Of a stretch of DNA of 23,732 bases, positions 15,985 to 23,732 are shown piece by piece. The translations under genes and the position numbers were made by a program. The stretch is taken from positions 1 to 23,732 of the forward strand of contig JAXHUK010000001.1 in assembly GCA_034189725.1 (NCBI GenBank), given 5' to 3'. Source of the stretch: JAXHUK01 sp034189725. Its GTDB lineage: Bacteria; Chloroflexota; Dehalococcoidia; SZUA-161. The notes beneath the pieces are model-generated. The model was not told the DNA's origin. It did not search any database and worked only from the letters and a program-made list of their open reading frames with translations. Each line of letters opens with the position of its first letter. The first letter of the stretch is position 1.

Positions 15985-16153
15985 TATTGAAACTCCTTTA
16001 CCCTGTATGTTTGATAACAAGCTTTTTCTTTTGGAAACGTTGATGGCTGTTTTCCCATAGCCACAATTCTCTTCAGAGGCACGACTATCGTCAGGGGATT
16101 AACTGATACGCTCACGTTTGTATCTCTTTTAGCAGGAGAGCTTAGCTGGTTTG

Positions 16154-16182
16154 AATATAGCATTGCTCCATATCACTGTCAA
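16154..16182 (-). promoter_or_regulatory. Predicted promoter of the five-gene tubulin-like operon
   Basis: Read on the minus strand: TTGACA (16182-16177), exactly 17 nt, then TATATT (16159-16154), which matches 11 of 12 consensus positions. The expected start near 16147 leaves a leader of about 160 nt before ATG 15984. The leader has a small hairpin (TGGCT...AGCCA), but I recognise no riboswitch. Confidence 0.65.
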
Positions 16183-16635
16183 CAGTTCTTTCGTCTCGTT
16201 CACTTTGGTTCTGATAGTCCTGCTACGTATGGGTACTCGCATCGCTTGTTGATGTAGCTTTGCTTGCAGGAGTATGTTTTTGATTATCTAACCAGAACAT
16301 TGTTTTACCCAGTCTGCGTGCGAGGCTAATTCTGAAAAAGCCTTAGTCCGTACCTACAGGTTAGCAAGGACTAAAAGCCATTTACATTCTAGCTTTAAGT
16401 CCGCTGTTTTAATATTATACGGACTGTAATAGATTTACCACTTTTATCGAACTTTGTCAATCCTATTATTATTCTTTATGCCGTATTTCACTACACTTGT
16501 TCGGAAGCAATCTGCTGTATCGAAACTGCTGAACGTGGTTTCCTGCAAAAAGGTTATTGTATTCTTGCAAGGGCAGCATGGCAGTCGAACACTTACCACA
16601 GGGATTATTTCGTTGCCATTTTTAAAACTATATCT

Positions 16636-16663
16636 CGCTGGAATGAGTGTTTCATTCTCAGCG
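16636..16663 (-). terminator. Terminator-like hairpin downstream of nadE
   Basis: CGCTGGAATGA (16636-16646) pairs with TCATTC and CAGCG (16652-16663) with a single bulged T, giving an 11-bp stem and a 5-nt loop. On the minus strand it lies about 55 nt after the nadE stop. The following TATAGTTTT is only a weak U-tract. Confidence 0.4.
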
Positions 16664-16716
16664 GTGTGTGTTTCCTGTTTTGGGGGGGACAGGTTCGGTA
16701 GCCTGAGTTACAACTA

Positions 16717-18534
16717 CTATTCTTTGAATCGATTCGTTATCGGCAACCTTCTGTCCCGCCCGAATGCTCTGGGTGTAATTTTGATCCCCGGTGGTGACTG
16801 GCGACGTTTGTACTCGCTTGAGTCGACCAATCGAACTACTAGTCTGACGTCATGTTCATCGAATCCCATGGCGATAATATTCTCAATGCTCTTGTCCTCC
16901 TCAACGTACGCAGTGAGGATAGGATCGAGCAGATCGTATGCCGGCAAGGCGTCGGTATCCTTCTGCCCCGGCTTTAACTCGGCTGATGGTTCCTTCTCCA
17001 TGATTGTGGCAGGGATACGCTTCACACCTGCCAGTGCATTTCGGTACTCTGCGAGTTCATAGACCATGGTCTTGGGCACGTCTTTTATGACGGCAAAGCC
17101 TCCTGCCATGTCTCCATACAGTGTACAGTAGCCGGTGGCCATCTCGCTTTTATTGCCCGTGGTAAGCACAAGCCAGCCGAACTTGTTTGATAGTGCCATG
17201 AGGATGTTCCCTCTGATTCGTGCCTGAATGTTCTCCTCGGTTATATCGGGTTGCGTTCCTTCAAAGGGATCGGTCAGCATTTCCAGGTAGGTTTTATAGA
17301 CATTCTCAATAGGAATAGTTATAAGCCTGATGCCCAGATTCTGAGACAGTAACTCGGCATCTGACACGCTGCCGCTGGATGAGTATCTTGAGGGCATCGC
17401 TATGCCTACCACATTCGAGGGTCCCAGGGCATCGACTGCGATGGTTGTCACCAGCGCGGAATCGATTCCACCGGAAACGCCGATGACTACGCCCTTCATC
17501 CCGTTCTTGCGGATGTAGTCGCGTGTACCCAGCACCAGGGCGTTATAGACACCTTCAACACGATAGCGGACATCGACTTTTTTAGGTGACAACTGTTTGA
17601 TGCTGTTACTTAAGGGTTGCTTGACCACCTCATAATCAAGATCTTCAACTTGAAGCACAAATCGCCTGTACGGCAGTGGTGACTTTGGGGCACCATCAGG
17701 AGCTTCTGATACTACCGTCTTGCTTACCTGCCAGCATTCCCCTTTCAGCAACAATTTTCCCATTCTGTGGTGTGGATCGTGCAGGCGCGTTTGGAACACA
17801 GATTCGACTTCGAGGTCAGTCACTATCAGGTCTTCCTCGAACTGCTTACCCCTTGCCCGCAAGCGCCCCTTCTCGTCAAATATCATACTGTCTCCGTCGA
17901 ACACCAACTCATCTTGTCCCCCTACCATGTTGTTGTACACGATAATGAGGACGTTGTCAGCAGCACGGGTACTGAGCATGCTTTCCCTGAGTTCAGCTTT
18001 GGTGTAATTGTAGGGCGAGGCGCTTATATTTACTATTACCTGAGCCCCGCAAGAAGCCTGTGCAGTAGCAGGGCCTGCCTCGTACCATATATCTTCGCAG
18101 ATGTTGATGCCAACAACAACACCGTTAATAACGTACACAGGGCATGTATTACCTGCCTTGAAATAACGTCCCTCATCGAACACACCGTAGTTTGGCAGGT
18201 ATATCTTGTGATACACTCCAATGAGTTTGCCATCATGGATCACAGCGGCGGCATTGTAGATGTCGGCTTCGGCATCGACGAATCCGAGTACCAATGTGAT
18301 ACCGGTGGAGTACTTGATTACCGTTTCGAGAACCTTGCGGTTTTGAGAGATGAATTGAGGTTTGTATAGAAGGTCTTCTGGCGGATAGCCGCAGGTAGCG
18401 AGTTCAGGGAATGTAAGCAGATCGACATCTAAAGACCTTGCCTTATTGATAGCTTCCAGAATCTTCCTGGTGTTGCCCGCAAAATCGCCTACAGTGGTAT
18501 TGATCTGCGCCATGCCAATTCTCAGCTCTCGCAT
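16717..18534 (-). CDS. nadE: Glutamine-dependent NAD+ synthetase
   Basis: A 605-residue cytoplasmic enzyme that converts deamido-NAD+ to NAD+ using ATP and ammonia from glutamine, the last step of NAD biosynthesis. The N-terminal nitrilase-type glutaminase has the expected triad: Glu44 (TFPELATCGYPPEDLL), Lys110 (YHKIYLPNYGVFDE) and Cys146 (GINICEDIW). The C-terminal synthetase has the PP-loop SGGIDSA (354-360) followed by VVGIAMPSRYSS, and later LTTGNKSEMATGYCTLYGDMAGGFAVIKD, the adenylation and NAD-binding region. I place the start at ATG 18534, not 18594, because GGAGGAG lies just upstream and MRELRIGMAQINTTVGDF is the normal family N terminus. The two-domain length is typical. Its glutamine use fits its position beside glnE and glnA, but 167 bp separates it from glnE. 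Confidence 0.95.
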   Translation of the reverse strand: MRELRIGMAQINTTVGDFAGNTRKILEAINKARSLDVDLLTFPELATCGYPPEDLLYKPQFISQNRKVLETVIKYSTGITLVLGFVDAEADIYNAAAVIHDGKLIGVYHKIYLPNYGVFDEGRYFKAGNTCPVYVINGVVVGINICEDIWYEAGPATAQASCGAQVIVNISASPYNYTKAELRESMLSTRAADNVLIIVYNNMVGGQDELVFDGDSMIFDEKGRLRARGKQFEEDLIVTDLEVESVFQTRLHDPHHRMGKLLLKGECWQVSKTVVSEAPDGAPKSPLPYRRFVLQVEDLDYEVVKQPLSNSIKQLSPKKVDVRYRVEGVYNALVLGTRDYIRKNGMKGVVIGVSGGIDSALVTTIAVDALGPSNVVGIAMPSRYSSSGSVSDAELLSQNLGIRLITIPIENVYKTYLEMLTDPFEGTQPDITEENIQARIRGNILMALSNKFGWLVLTTGNKSEMATGYCTLYGDMAGGFAVIKDVPKTMVYELAEYRNALAGVKRIPATIMEKEPSAELKPGQKDTDALPAYDLLDPILTAYVEEDKSIENIIAMGFDEHDVRLVVRLVDSSEYKRRQSPPGIKITPRAFGRDRRLPITNRFKE

Positions 18535-18558
18535 AGTTTCTCCTCCGGCGTTCACTCG

Positions 18559-18591
18559 ATTATAGTATAGACTGCTGCACAAAGAATGCAA
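18559..18591 (-). promoter_or_regulatory. Predicted nadE promoter
   Basis: On the minus strand, TTGCAT (18591-18586), 16 nt, then TATACT (18569-18564). An overlapping TATAAT (18564-18559) offers a second -10. The start would fall about 20-25 nt before ATG 18534. A near-palindrome, CCTGGaCCAGG, lies just upstream (about 18603-18613) and could be an operator. Confidence 0.45.
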
Positions 18592-18701
18592 CAATTAGCA
18601 CCCTGGTCCAGGTGAGCCGCAAGCATACAATCGCTCTCGGAACCTGAATGTGCCTAAGCAGTTCCATTGTGTTGACTTTTAGAGGTCTGTAACGATGGTA
18701 G

Positions 18702-21700
18702 TTACACCAGGTAGTCTGAATAGATTGTATGAATTCTGTCCTGGGCAGCCTGCAACCGGGACATGAACTCGGAACTGCTGGTGTCTTCTCCCAGCGCTCG
18801 CTTCGACAGCGCTGTTAGCTGGGCCTGGTCCTGGGGAATCGAGTGTACACGGCGATCCTCTAACAACTGCAGGTAATGCTCTACGCGTCGTAAGAAGAGA
18901 TAATCCTCTTTTACTCCCGAAGCGACATCAAGGGGAAGTATTCCGATCTTCTCTAACAGGGTTATTGCGGAGAGAGTATTACCTGTGAGCAACTCAGGGT
19001 AGTCGGGGAGATGCAGGAGTTGGAGCCCTTGCACAAGAAACTCGACGTCTCGTATGCCGCCAAGGCCGGTCTTAACATCTGTTCTTGCTTCTTGCGGCTT
19101 TGACTGGAGGGCCTTTATTCTCATAGTCCTGATGGAGGAGATAACGCTTTCTCGTTCCCGTTTTTTCATAACGAAGGGTTTAATATCTTCAATAAATCCG
19201 TAACCGATGTGGAAAGCGCCGGCTATCGGCCTGGCCTTCAGGACTGCCTGAATCTCCCAGAGAGCGGCGTAGCCCTCGTAGTACCTGGCGATAGAAGAAC
19301 GTGACTGAACAAGCTCACCTGATCGGCCATGAGGCCGTAAACGCAGGTCGACACGGTAGACATACCCTTCTTCTGTGTGCACCGAGAGATATGCTCTGAG
19401 CTTATCCATCACTTTTGTGAACAGATCGCGCATTTGGTGTGCAGGGATACCACATTCCGCATCATCGTAGATGGCGAGCAGGTCGATATCCGAGCTGTAG
19501 TTCAGTTCGGAGCCACCGAGTTTGCCCAGCGCAAGGATACAGAAGCGTTCCGTTGTATCCCCGGCAACGTCGGGAAGGCTTCCGCTATCGACATCTTGCC
19601 ATACCTTTTCCAGAGCAGCTCCTGTGATTGTATCTGCCAGGGCCGATAGGTCGGACATGATATTTTCGATGGGTACCCCCAGGCAAATGTCTCTGGTGCC
19701 GATACGAAGTATCTCCCGTCGCCTGAATCTGCGCAGGCTGTTTTGCCAGGATTCATAGGCTGCTGATTCTGATGTGAAATCTCGCAGATCGATTTCCAAT
19801 CGGGCTCTGTCACGCGTGCCACGCAGGATTTCCGGGCTCGTCACCCAGTCGAGGAATTCAGGATTCCTTACCAGGGTGTCGGCGAGAAATTGACTTCCTG
19901 AGAGTATCTGCAGCAGCATCTCGATACGCCTTGGCTGAGACAACAGGTTTGTATAATGAGCCGTTGCATCGGGCAGGCTGCTGACAAAGCGTTCCCAGTT
20001 GTTTAGAGCCATGTCAGGATCGGGCACCCTCCTCAATATATCGAATGCAAGCACTGCAAGCCTGGCGAATGTGTCCTTTTGAATCCCCTTCCCTGCCAGC
20101 TTTCGTAGATTGATGAATCCCCTGGTGGTGTTGCCAAGGCCGGCTTTTGTTAAAACCACGTTCTGTAGTGCGGGTAGTGCATCAGGTGATAGGACGAGAT
20201 CGACTATAGTACCGTGCTCCGGGTCGGGAACGCTTTCCCTGCCGAAATGTCTCTTAATAAAGGACCGAATGATAGCAGTATTGATCTCGAAGTCCAGGAA
20301 TAGCTTCTGACCTGCATCCAGCTCCTGATCCCTTTCATAACCCATACGTCGTGCAAGGTGGACGTATTCATCTGAATCTGATGGTGGCAGGAAAAGGTCA
20401 AGGGCATTGCCGCGAAGCATACGAAGTCCGTTAATGAGTCGCCGCAGGAAGTAATATGCATCCGTGAGTTGCTTGCTTTCGTCTGTTTCCAGAATGCCTG
20501 CATCGGAAAGTGCGACCAGGGCTTGATGAATTCTCGGGGTACGTAATTTGGGCGATCGGGTGCCATGCATAACCTGAAGTATCTGAACATAGTACTCCAG
20601 ATCGACCAGAGCCCCCGGGCTGAATTTGGCGTTGTACCGAGCCCCCTTGCCCTTTACCTCGAACTGGCGCTCCCGAAGCTCCCGCAGTTCGGCCATCTCT
20701 ATGGAGTGCGGTGTGTACACGAATTCATCCCTGAGGCGTTCCACCTGCTGGCCGAGCTTCGTGTCGCCAGCGATTGCCCTCAGCCGGGTGAGTGCCAGAC
20801 GTTCGTAGGAATGAGCTTCTCCAGGAAATCCGTAATACCTGATGAAGCTTTCCAGACTGCTTGCTTTCGGGCCGCTGTCACCGTAGGGTCGCAGCCGGAG
20901 GTCAACATGGAATATGCCCTCTCTCTTGGCGATTATGAATTTCGCTGTCTCATCGGCAAGATGCTCAAAGAACTCGGAGTTCTCTATCGAGCGTTCCCCG
21001 TCGGTTTTACCGTTGTCGCTGTAGATGAACAACAACTCGATATCGGAAGCATAGCCCAGGGCTACCCCTCCTAATTTTCCAAGGCCGAAAACCGCGAATT
21101 CTGCCCGTAATCCCCCTACTGTTCGGGGGACGCCGAACTTCTGCTCAAGGTTCTTATACACGATGCCTGTTGCCTTCTTGACCACAACTTCCGCCAGTTG
21201 CGTTAGCGGTTCGGCAAGAGCGCGCACATTGACACTGCTATGCAATATGTGATAGAGGTCGATCAGAAAAATCTCACGGTCTTTCCAGCTATTAAGGCTC
21301 TCTCTCTTCTGCTCATAGTCCCGGGAACCTTTCAGCGACTCATCTGCGCGTTGCTCCATCGCCTCACGAGATAATGAGATGTGTTCGCCTTCAGCCTGGG
21401 AATCGAGTATCGGAACAAGAGCCTCATACTGTGACCGAACAAAATCTTCCCAGATAAAATCACTGGCGCCGAGAATTTTTGCCAGGTCCTGTAACGTTTT
21501 CGGGTCGGAAAAACGTTGCAACCATTGACCTGGTTCGGGTTGACTGGCGATATCCAGAGACAGGTGTCCAAATCGAGACAACGCTGCGTAGGGGTCAGGC
21601 GCCTTCGGCAGGAAAAGTGTAAACTGCTTGGTTAGTAGAACAGAGAGTTTTATCTGATTAAGTTTCTCCTGGTCGATAACCTTGTTCCCTCTCGAATCGA

Positions 21701-22472
21701 GGATATCTATCTCATCCTCGACCATACCGTGAATGGTCCTGATGCGAACATGCTCTATAGAGATACCCCATAGGGAAAAAACGTTGCTCAGGGCATAGAG
21801 GAATGCCGGGGTGTCCTGGGCTGTAACACGCAGTGTTGTATATGGCCCTGTATCATTGCTTATCTTAAGGTCGACAGGATACAGTGTTGGCAGGTATTCG
21901 GTTTGTAAATCATGCAATCTATTTGCCACCATCTTGTTGACCGCATATCGCGCCTGAGAGGTATCTTTCCCCCTGCCTTTTTCAAGAAGTGACATCACGG
22001 TATGCAGCCGCTCGTTCAGTGCAGGTTCTCGATTGGAGAGATCGACGCTGTCGTCGCTGGGTATCGCTATAAAACGGTCGATAATATAACGCCGTCGGAG
22101 TAACTCCAGCTTTTTCCAGTTTGTTCTCCTGTCACGCTGGTGAGTAAATGGAGGTGGTGGTGTATAGGTGAAGGCGTCTCCTGAAAGGATAACCAGCCCG
22201 GTACCGGTAAAAATACCTGTTATCAGGGAAAACAGGGAGAGATAGTCAAAGGCTACGATAGTGCAGGTGACCTGGTCATCGCCACCATGTTCGATAAACA
22301 TATGAACGGGATTTTCCGGGGAAAGCTGCGACAGAGCTTCAACGTGGTTGCAAATGTCCTCTGTAGTAAACGTATTGAAGTAATTTTCCCCCAAACGATC
22401 CAGGTGATTTGCAATCAGTTCTTTATCGAGAGAAGGGCAGAGGGAATGTAGCGTTTCCAGCGATGGTTTCAT
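18702..22472 (-). CDS. glnE: Glutamine synthetase adenylyltransferase/adenylyl-removing enzyme with N-terminal ACT-like extension
   Basis: A 1256-residue bifunctional enzyme that adds AMP to, and phosphorolytically removes it from, a tyrosine of glutamine synthetase. Two nucleotidyltransferase domains are plain: GLGKLGGVALGYASDIELLFIYS (463-485, de-adenylylating half) and ALGKLGGSELNYSSDIDLLAIYDD (981-1004, adenylylating half). Each is followed by a VDLRLRP(Y/H)G motif. The core starts near residue 330 (LAKILGASDFI). E. coli GlnE has 946 residues, so about 300 extra lie at the N terminus. That extension holds two ACT-like stretches, CTIVAFDYLSLFSLITGIF (about 70-105) and TTLRVTAQDTPAFLYALSNVFSLWGISIEHV (about 212-265). 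This recalls the tandem C-terminal ACT domains with which GlnD senses glutamine. Start ATG 22472 has a weak GGGA upstream. glnA lies upstream on the same strand, 315 bp away. Confidence 0.93.
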   Translation of the reverse strand: MKPSLETLHSLCPSLDKELIANHLDRLGENYFNTFTTEDICNHVEALSQLSPENPVHMFIEHGGDDQVTCTIVAFDYLSLFSLITGIFTGTGLVILSGDAFTYTPPPPFTHQRDRRTNWKKLELLRRRYIIDRFIAIPSDDSVDLSNREPALNERLHTVMSLLEKGRGKDTSQARYAVNKMVANRLHDLQTEYLPTLYPVDLKISNDTGPYTTLRVTAQDTPAFLYALSNVFSLWGISIEHVRIRTIHGMVEDEIDILDSRGNKVIDQEKLNQIKLSVLLTKQFTLFLPKAPDPYAALSRFGHLSLDIASQPEPGQWLQRFSDPKTLQDLAKILGASDFIWEDFVRSQYEALVPILDSQAEGEHISLSREAMEQRADESLKGSRDYEQKRESLNSWKDREIFLIDLYHILHSSVNVRALAEPLTQLAEVVVKKATGIVYKNLEQKFGVPRTVGGLRAEFAVFGLGKLGGVALGYASDIELLFIYSDNGKTDGERSIENSEFFEHLADETAKFIIAKREGIFHVDLRLRPYGDSGPKASSLESFIRYYGFPGEAHSYERLALTRLRAIAGDTKLGQQVERLRDEFVYTPHSIEMAELRELRERQFEVKGKGARYNAKFSPGALVDLEYYVQILQVMHGTRSPKLRTPRIHQALVALSDAGILETDESKQLTDAYYFLRRLINGLRMLRGNALDLFLPPSDSDEYVHLARRMGYERDQELDAGQKLFLDFEINTAIIRSFIKRHFGRESVPDPEHGTIVDLVLSPDALPALQNVVLTKAGLGNTTRGFINLRKLAGKGIQKDTFARLAVLAFDILRRVPDPDMALNNWERFVSSLPDATAHYTNLLSQPRRIEMLLQILSGSQFLADTLVRNPEFLDWVTSPEILRGTRDRARLEIDLRDFTSESAAYESWQNSLRRFRRREILRIGTRDICLGVPIENIMSDLSALADTITGAALEKVWQDVDSGSLPDVAGDTTERFCILALGKLGGSELNYSSDIDLLAIYDDAECGIPAHQMRDLFTKVMDKLRAYLSVHTEEGYVYRVDLRLRPHGRSGELVQSRSSIARYYEGYAALWEIQAVLKARPIAGAFHIGYGFIEDIKPFVMKKRERESVISSIRTMRIKALQSKPQEARTDVKTGLGGIRDVEFLVQGLQLLHLPDYPELLTGNTLSAITLLEKIGILPLDVASGVKEDYLFLRRVEHYLQLLEDRRVHSIPQDQAQLTALSKRALGEDTSSSEFMSRLQAAQDRIHTIYSDYLV

Positions 22473-22787
22473 GGTTGGAATCCCATGTTACTACTGATGA
22501 GTGAAAGATGCAAGATTTTGCCGTCTGTATGACGTTCTCCCCACCACGCAAGCCCATGTCATTGAGCCACAGGCGAAGAATCTCTGGCTGTTTATACGGG
22601 GAGATTCTTCGGTCGCAGAATGCTCCCTCAGAATGACAGTGAGGAATATGGGTCGCGGAGGTTACACTGAGCGAAGCCGAAGTGCTTCCTCAGAACGACA
22701 TCCTGCTCTCAGTGCTTCCCCAGAATAGCAGCAGGGGCACGGCGCGCCGTGCCCCTGCTTGCTGGCATTTGCCCGGTTTGAGCAGAC
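22473..22787. repeat. Intergenic repeat region between glnA and glnE
   Basis: No gene here. CGAAGAATCTC (22574-22584) and GAGATTCTTCG (22601-22611) form an 11-bp hairpin. It is followed by diverged copies of a short repeat (GCTCCCTCAGAATGACAG, then GTGCTTCCTCAGAACGACA, then GTGCTTCCCCAGAATAGCA) between about 22620 and 22730. The wording GAGATTCTTCG...CAGAATGACA resembles a dispersed intergenic repeat seen in many Dehalococcoidia-type and other environmental genomes. A 30-bp palindrome closes the region. Confidence 0.65.
22730..22759 (-). terminator. 30-bp perfect palindrome after glnA, possible terminator
   Basis: AGCAGGGGCACGGCG is followed immediately by its exact reverse complement, giving a GC-rich 15-bp inverted repeat with no spacer, 28 bp beyond the glnA stop. 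It could fold into a strong hairpin with a minimal loop and end the glnA transcript. No T-tract follows, so it may instead stabilise the 3' end or be a repeat element. Confidence 0.5.
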
Positions 22788-23732
22788 CTATATATCGTAA
22801 TACAAAGCGAACTCCCACGGATGTGGTCGCAAGTCCAGCGCCTGAACTTCGTTGGCCATTTTGTAGGAAATCCAGGTATCGATCACGTCCTGAGTAAAGA
22901 CATCACCTTTAAGTAGATACTCGTGATCCGCAGCTAGAGCATTCAATGCTTCGCGTAATGTGCCCGGTGTGTGAGCGACCTTTGCCAACTCTTCTGGCGG
23001 CAGGTCATAAATATCCTTGTCCAGAGGGTCGCCGGGATCGATCTTATTCTGTATACCGTCCAGAACTGCCATGAGTATCGCTGACATGGCAATATAGGGG
23101 TTGCAGCTCGGGTCGGGGCAACGGAATTCAATGCGTTTGGCCTTCGCCGATGTGGAATACATGGGTATACGGATCGCAGCGCTGCGATTTTGGCTGGAGT
23201 ATGCAAGATTCACCGGTGCCTCGAAACCTGGAACCAGGCGCTTGTAACTGTTGGTGGTTGGATTGGTGAACGCCAACAGTGATGGAGCATGCTTCAGGAT
23301 ACCGCCAATGGCAAACATCGCCATCTCTGAAAGGCCGGCATAGCGGTCCCCGGCAAACAGGTTATTACCGTCTTTCCAGATCGATATGTGCGTGTGCATA
23401 CCACTTCCGTTGTCATTAAACAGCGGTTTTGGCATAAACGTGACCGTTTTGCCATGCTTGCGCGCTACATTTTTAATGACGTATTTATACATTAAAAGGT
23501 AGTCGCCCATAGTGACCAGTGGAGCGAAGCGGATATCGATCTCGGCCTGACCGCCGGTTGCAACCTCATGATGCTGGCATTCGATAGGGACGCCGATATC
23601 CTCAAGGATCAGCATCATCTCGCTACGGATATCCTGCATGCTATCTGTTGGCGGCACAGGGAAGTAGCCTTCCTTGTACCTTGGTTTATAGCCGAGGTTG
23701 GGATTTTCGATCCTGCCGGTATTCCAGCGACC
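22788..23732 (-). CDS. glnA: Glutamine synthetase type I, C-terminal part (partial)
   Basis: The gene enters from the right edge, and 314 residues are visible (from GRWNTGRIENPNLGYKPRYK to the C-terminal ALYYDI). It makes glutamine from glutamate, ammonia and ATP as a dodecamer. Active-site stretches are intact: HHEVATGGQAEIDIRF, NGSGMHTHIS, LVPGFEAPVNLAYSSQNRSAAIRIP and RIEFRCPDPSCNPYIAMSA. The loop LDKDIYDLPPEEL keeps the tyrosine that GlnE adenylylates in enterobacterial enzymes (E. coli LDKNLYDLPPEE). With glnE next downstream, regulation by adenylylation is likely. The GTG inside VPPTDS is not the start, because the frame stays open and conserved to the window edge. About 130-150 N-terminal residues are missing, so the GSI-alpha/beta insertion cannot be judged. 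Confidence 0.96.
   Translation of the reverse strand, partial: GRWNTGRIENPNLGYKPRYKEGYFPVPPTDSMQDIRSEMMLILEDIGVPIECQHHEVATGGQAEIDIRFAPLVTMGDYLLMYKYVIKNVARKHGKTVTFMPKPLFNDNGSGMHTHISIWKDGNNLFAGDRYAGLSEMAMFAIGGILKHAPSLLAFTNPTTNSYKRLVPGFEAPVNLAYSSQNRSAAIRIPMYSTSAKAKRIEFRCPDPSCNPYIAMSAILMAVLDGIQNKIDPGDPLDKDIYDLPPEELAKVAHTPGTLREALNALAADHEYLLKGDVFTQDVIDTWISYKMANEVQALDLRPHPWEFALYYDI

Larger units (their letters stand above)
15985..16716. other. Intergenic region between NAD synthetase and the tubulin-like operon
   Basis: About 730 bp without a credible gene. It holds a terminator-like hairpin after nadE (16636-16663), a near-consensus minus-strand promoter for the operon (16154-16182), and a predicted leader of about 160 nt (15985-16147). 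Around 16343-16425 the motif AGTCCG or its complement recurs (TTAGTCC at 16343-16349 faces GGACTAA at 16368-16374, with further copies near 16400 and 16420). A second, weaker -10-like TATAAT lies on the minus strand at 16414-16419. Confidence 0.5.

Noticed and set aside
15985..16147. Riboswitch, such as a cyclic di-GMP class, in the operon leader
   Set aside because: I could not find a conserved aptamer core; only a short 5-bp hairpin is visible.
16454..17062. Plus-strand open frame of 202 codons overlapping the 3' end of nadE
   Set aside because: Most of it is antisense to the conserved NAD synthetase C terminus, it lacks a start signal, and its protein has no recognisable motif.
17767..18369. 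Plus-strand open frame of 200 codons antisense to nadE
   Set aside because: It lies across the conserved nitrilase domain of nadE; no independent evidence for it.
22574..22730. CRISPR array
   Set aside because: Repeats are diverged, unequally spaced and few, with no direct-repeat/spacer regularity and no cas genes.

Overview
The window looks like a chromosomal stretch from a Chloroflexota bacterium, probably Dehalococcoidia-like. This is an inference from gene content, moderate GC, and dispersed intergenic hairpin repeats of a kind I associate with that group; no rRNA or phylogenetic marker was available to test it. It holds 12 protein genes (two cut by the window edges), one tRNA gene, and several repeats and promoter-like sites.

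Layout. Left part, plus strand: the 3' end of a sodium-pumping decarboxylase beta subunit, an amidase-signature hydrolase, and a two-gene unit of a four-PAS/GAF/GGDEF diguanylate cyclase followed 23 bp later by a PilT retraction ATPase. A tRNA-Val(CAC) gene with its own promoter comes next. To its right are a two-TM membrane protein of unknown function (minus strand), a hairpin repeat, and a stray exact 21-bp copy of the tRNA-Val anticodon arm.

Centre, minus strand, 15984 down to 7573: a tight five-gene operon that I consider the most interesting part. In transcription order it encodes an exported, C-terminally membrane-anchored protein; a 903-residue tubulin/FtsZ-superfamily GTPase with intact T1, T4 and T7 motifs and long coiled coils; a polytopic membrane protein with a 450-residue helical cytoplasmic tail; a protein with a PH/GRAM-like N-terminal domain; and a second tubulin-superfamily protein with an N-terminal zinc ribbon and a degenerate T7 loop. 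Neither tubulin-like protein is canonical FtsZ. A near-consensus promoter (TTGACA-17-TATATT) with a leader of about 160 nt lies upstream. Together the genes look like a membrane-linked cytoskeletal or membrane-remodelling apparatus of unknown function.

Right part, minus strand: glutamine-dependent NAD+ synthetase, a GlnE adenylyltransferase with an N-terminal extension that looks like two ACT domains, an intergenic region with hairpin repeats and a 30-bp perfect palindrome, and the C-terminal two thirds of glutamine synthetase (glnA). GlnA and GlnE form a plausible target-modifier pair. NAD+ synthetase, which also consumes glutamine, sits next to them.
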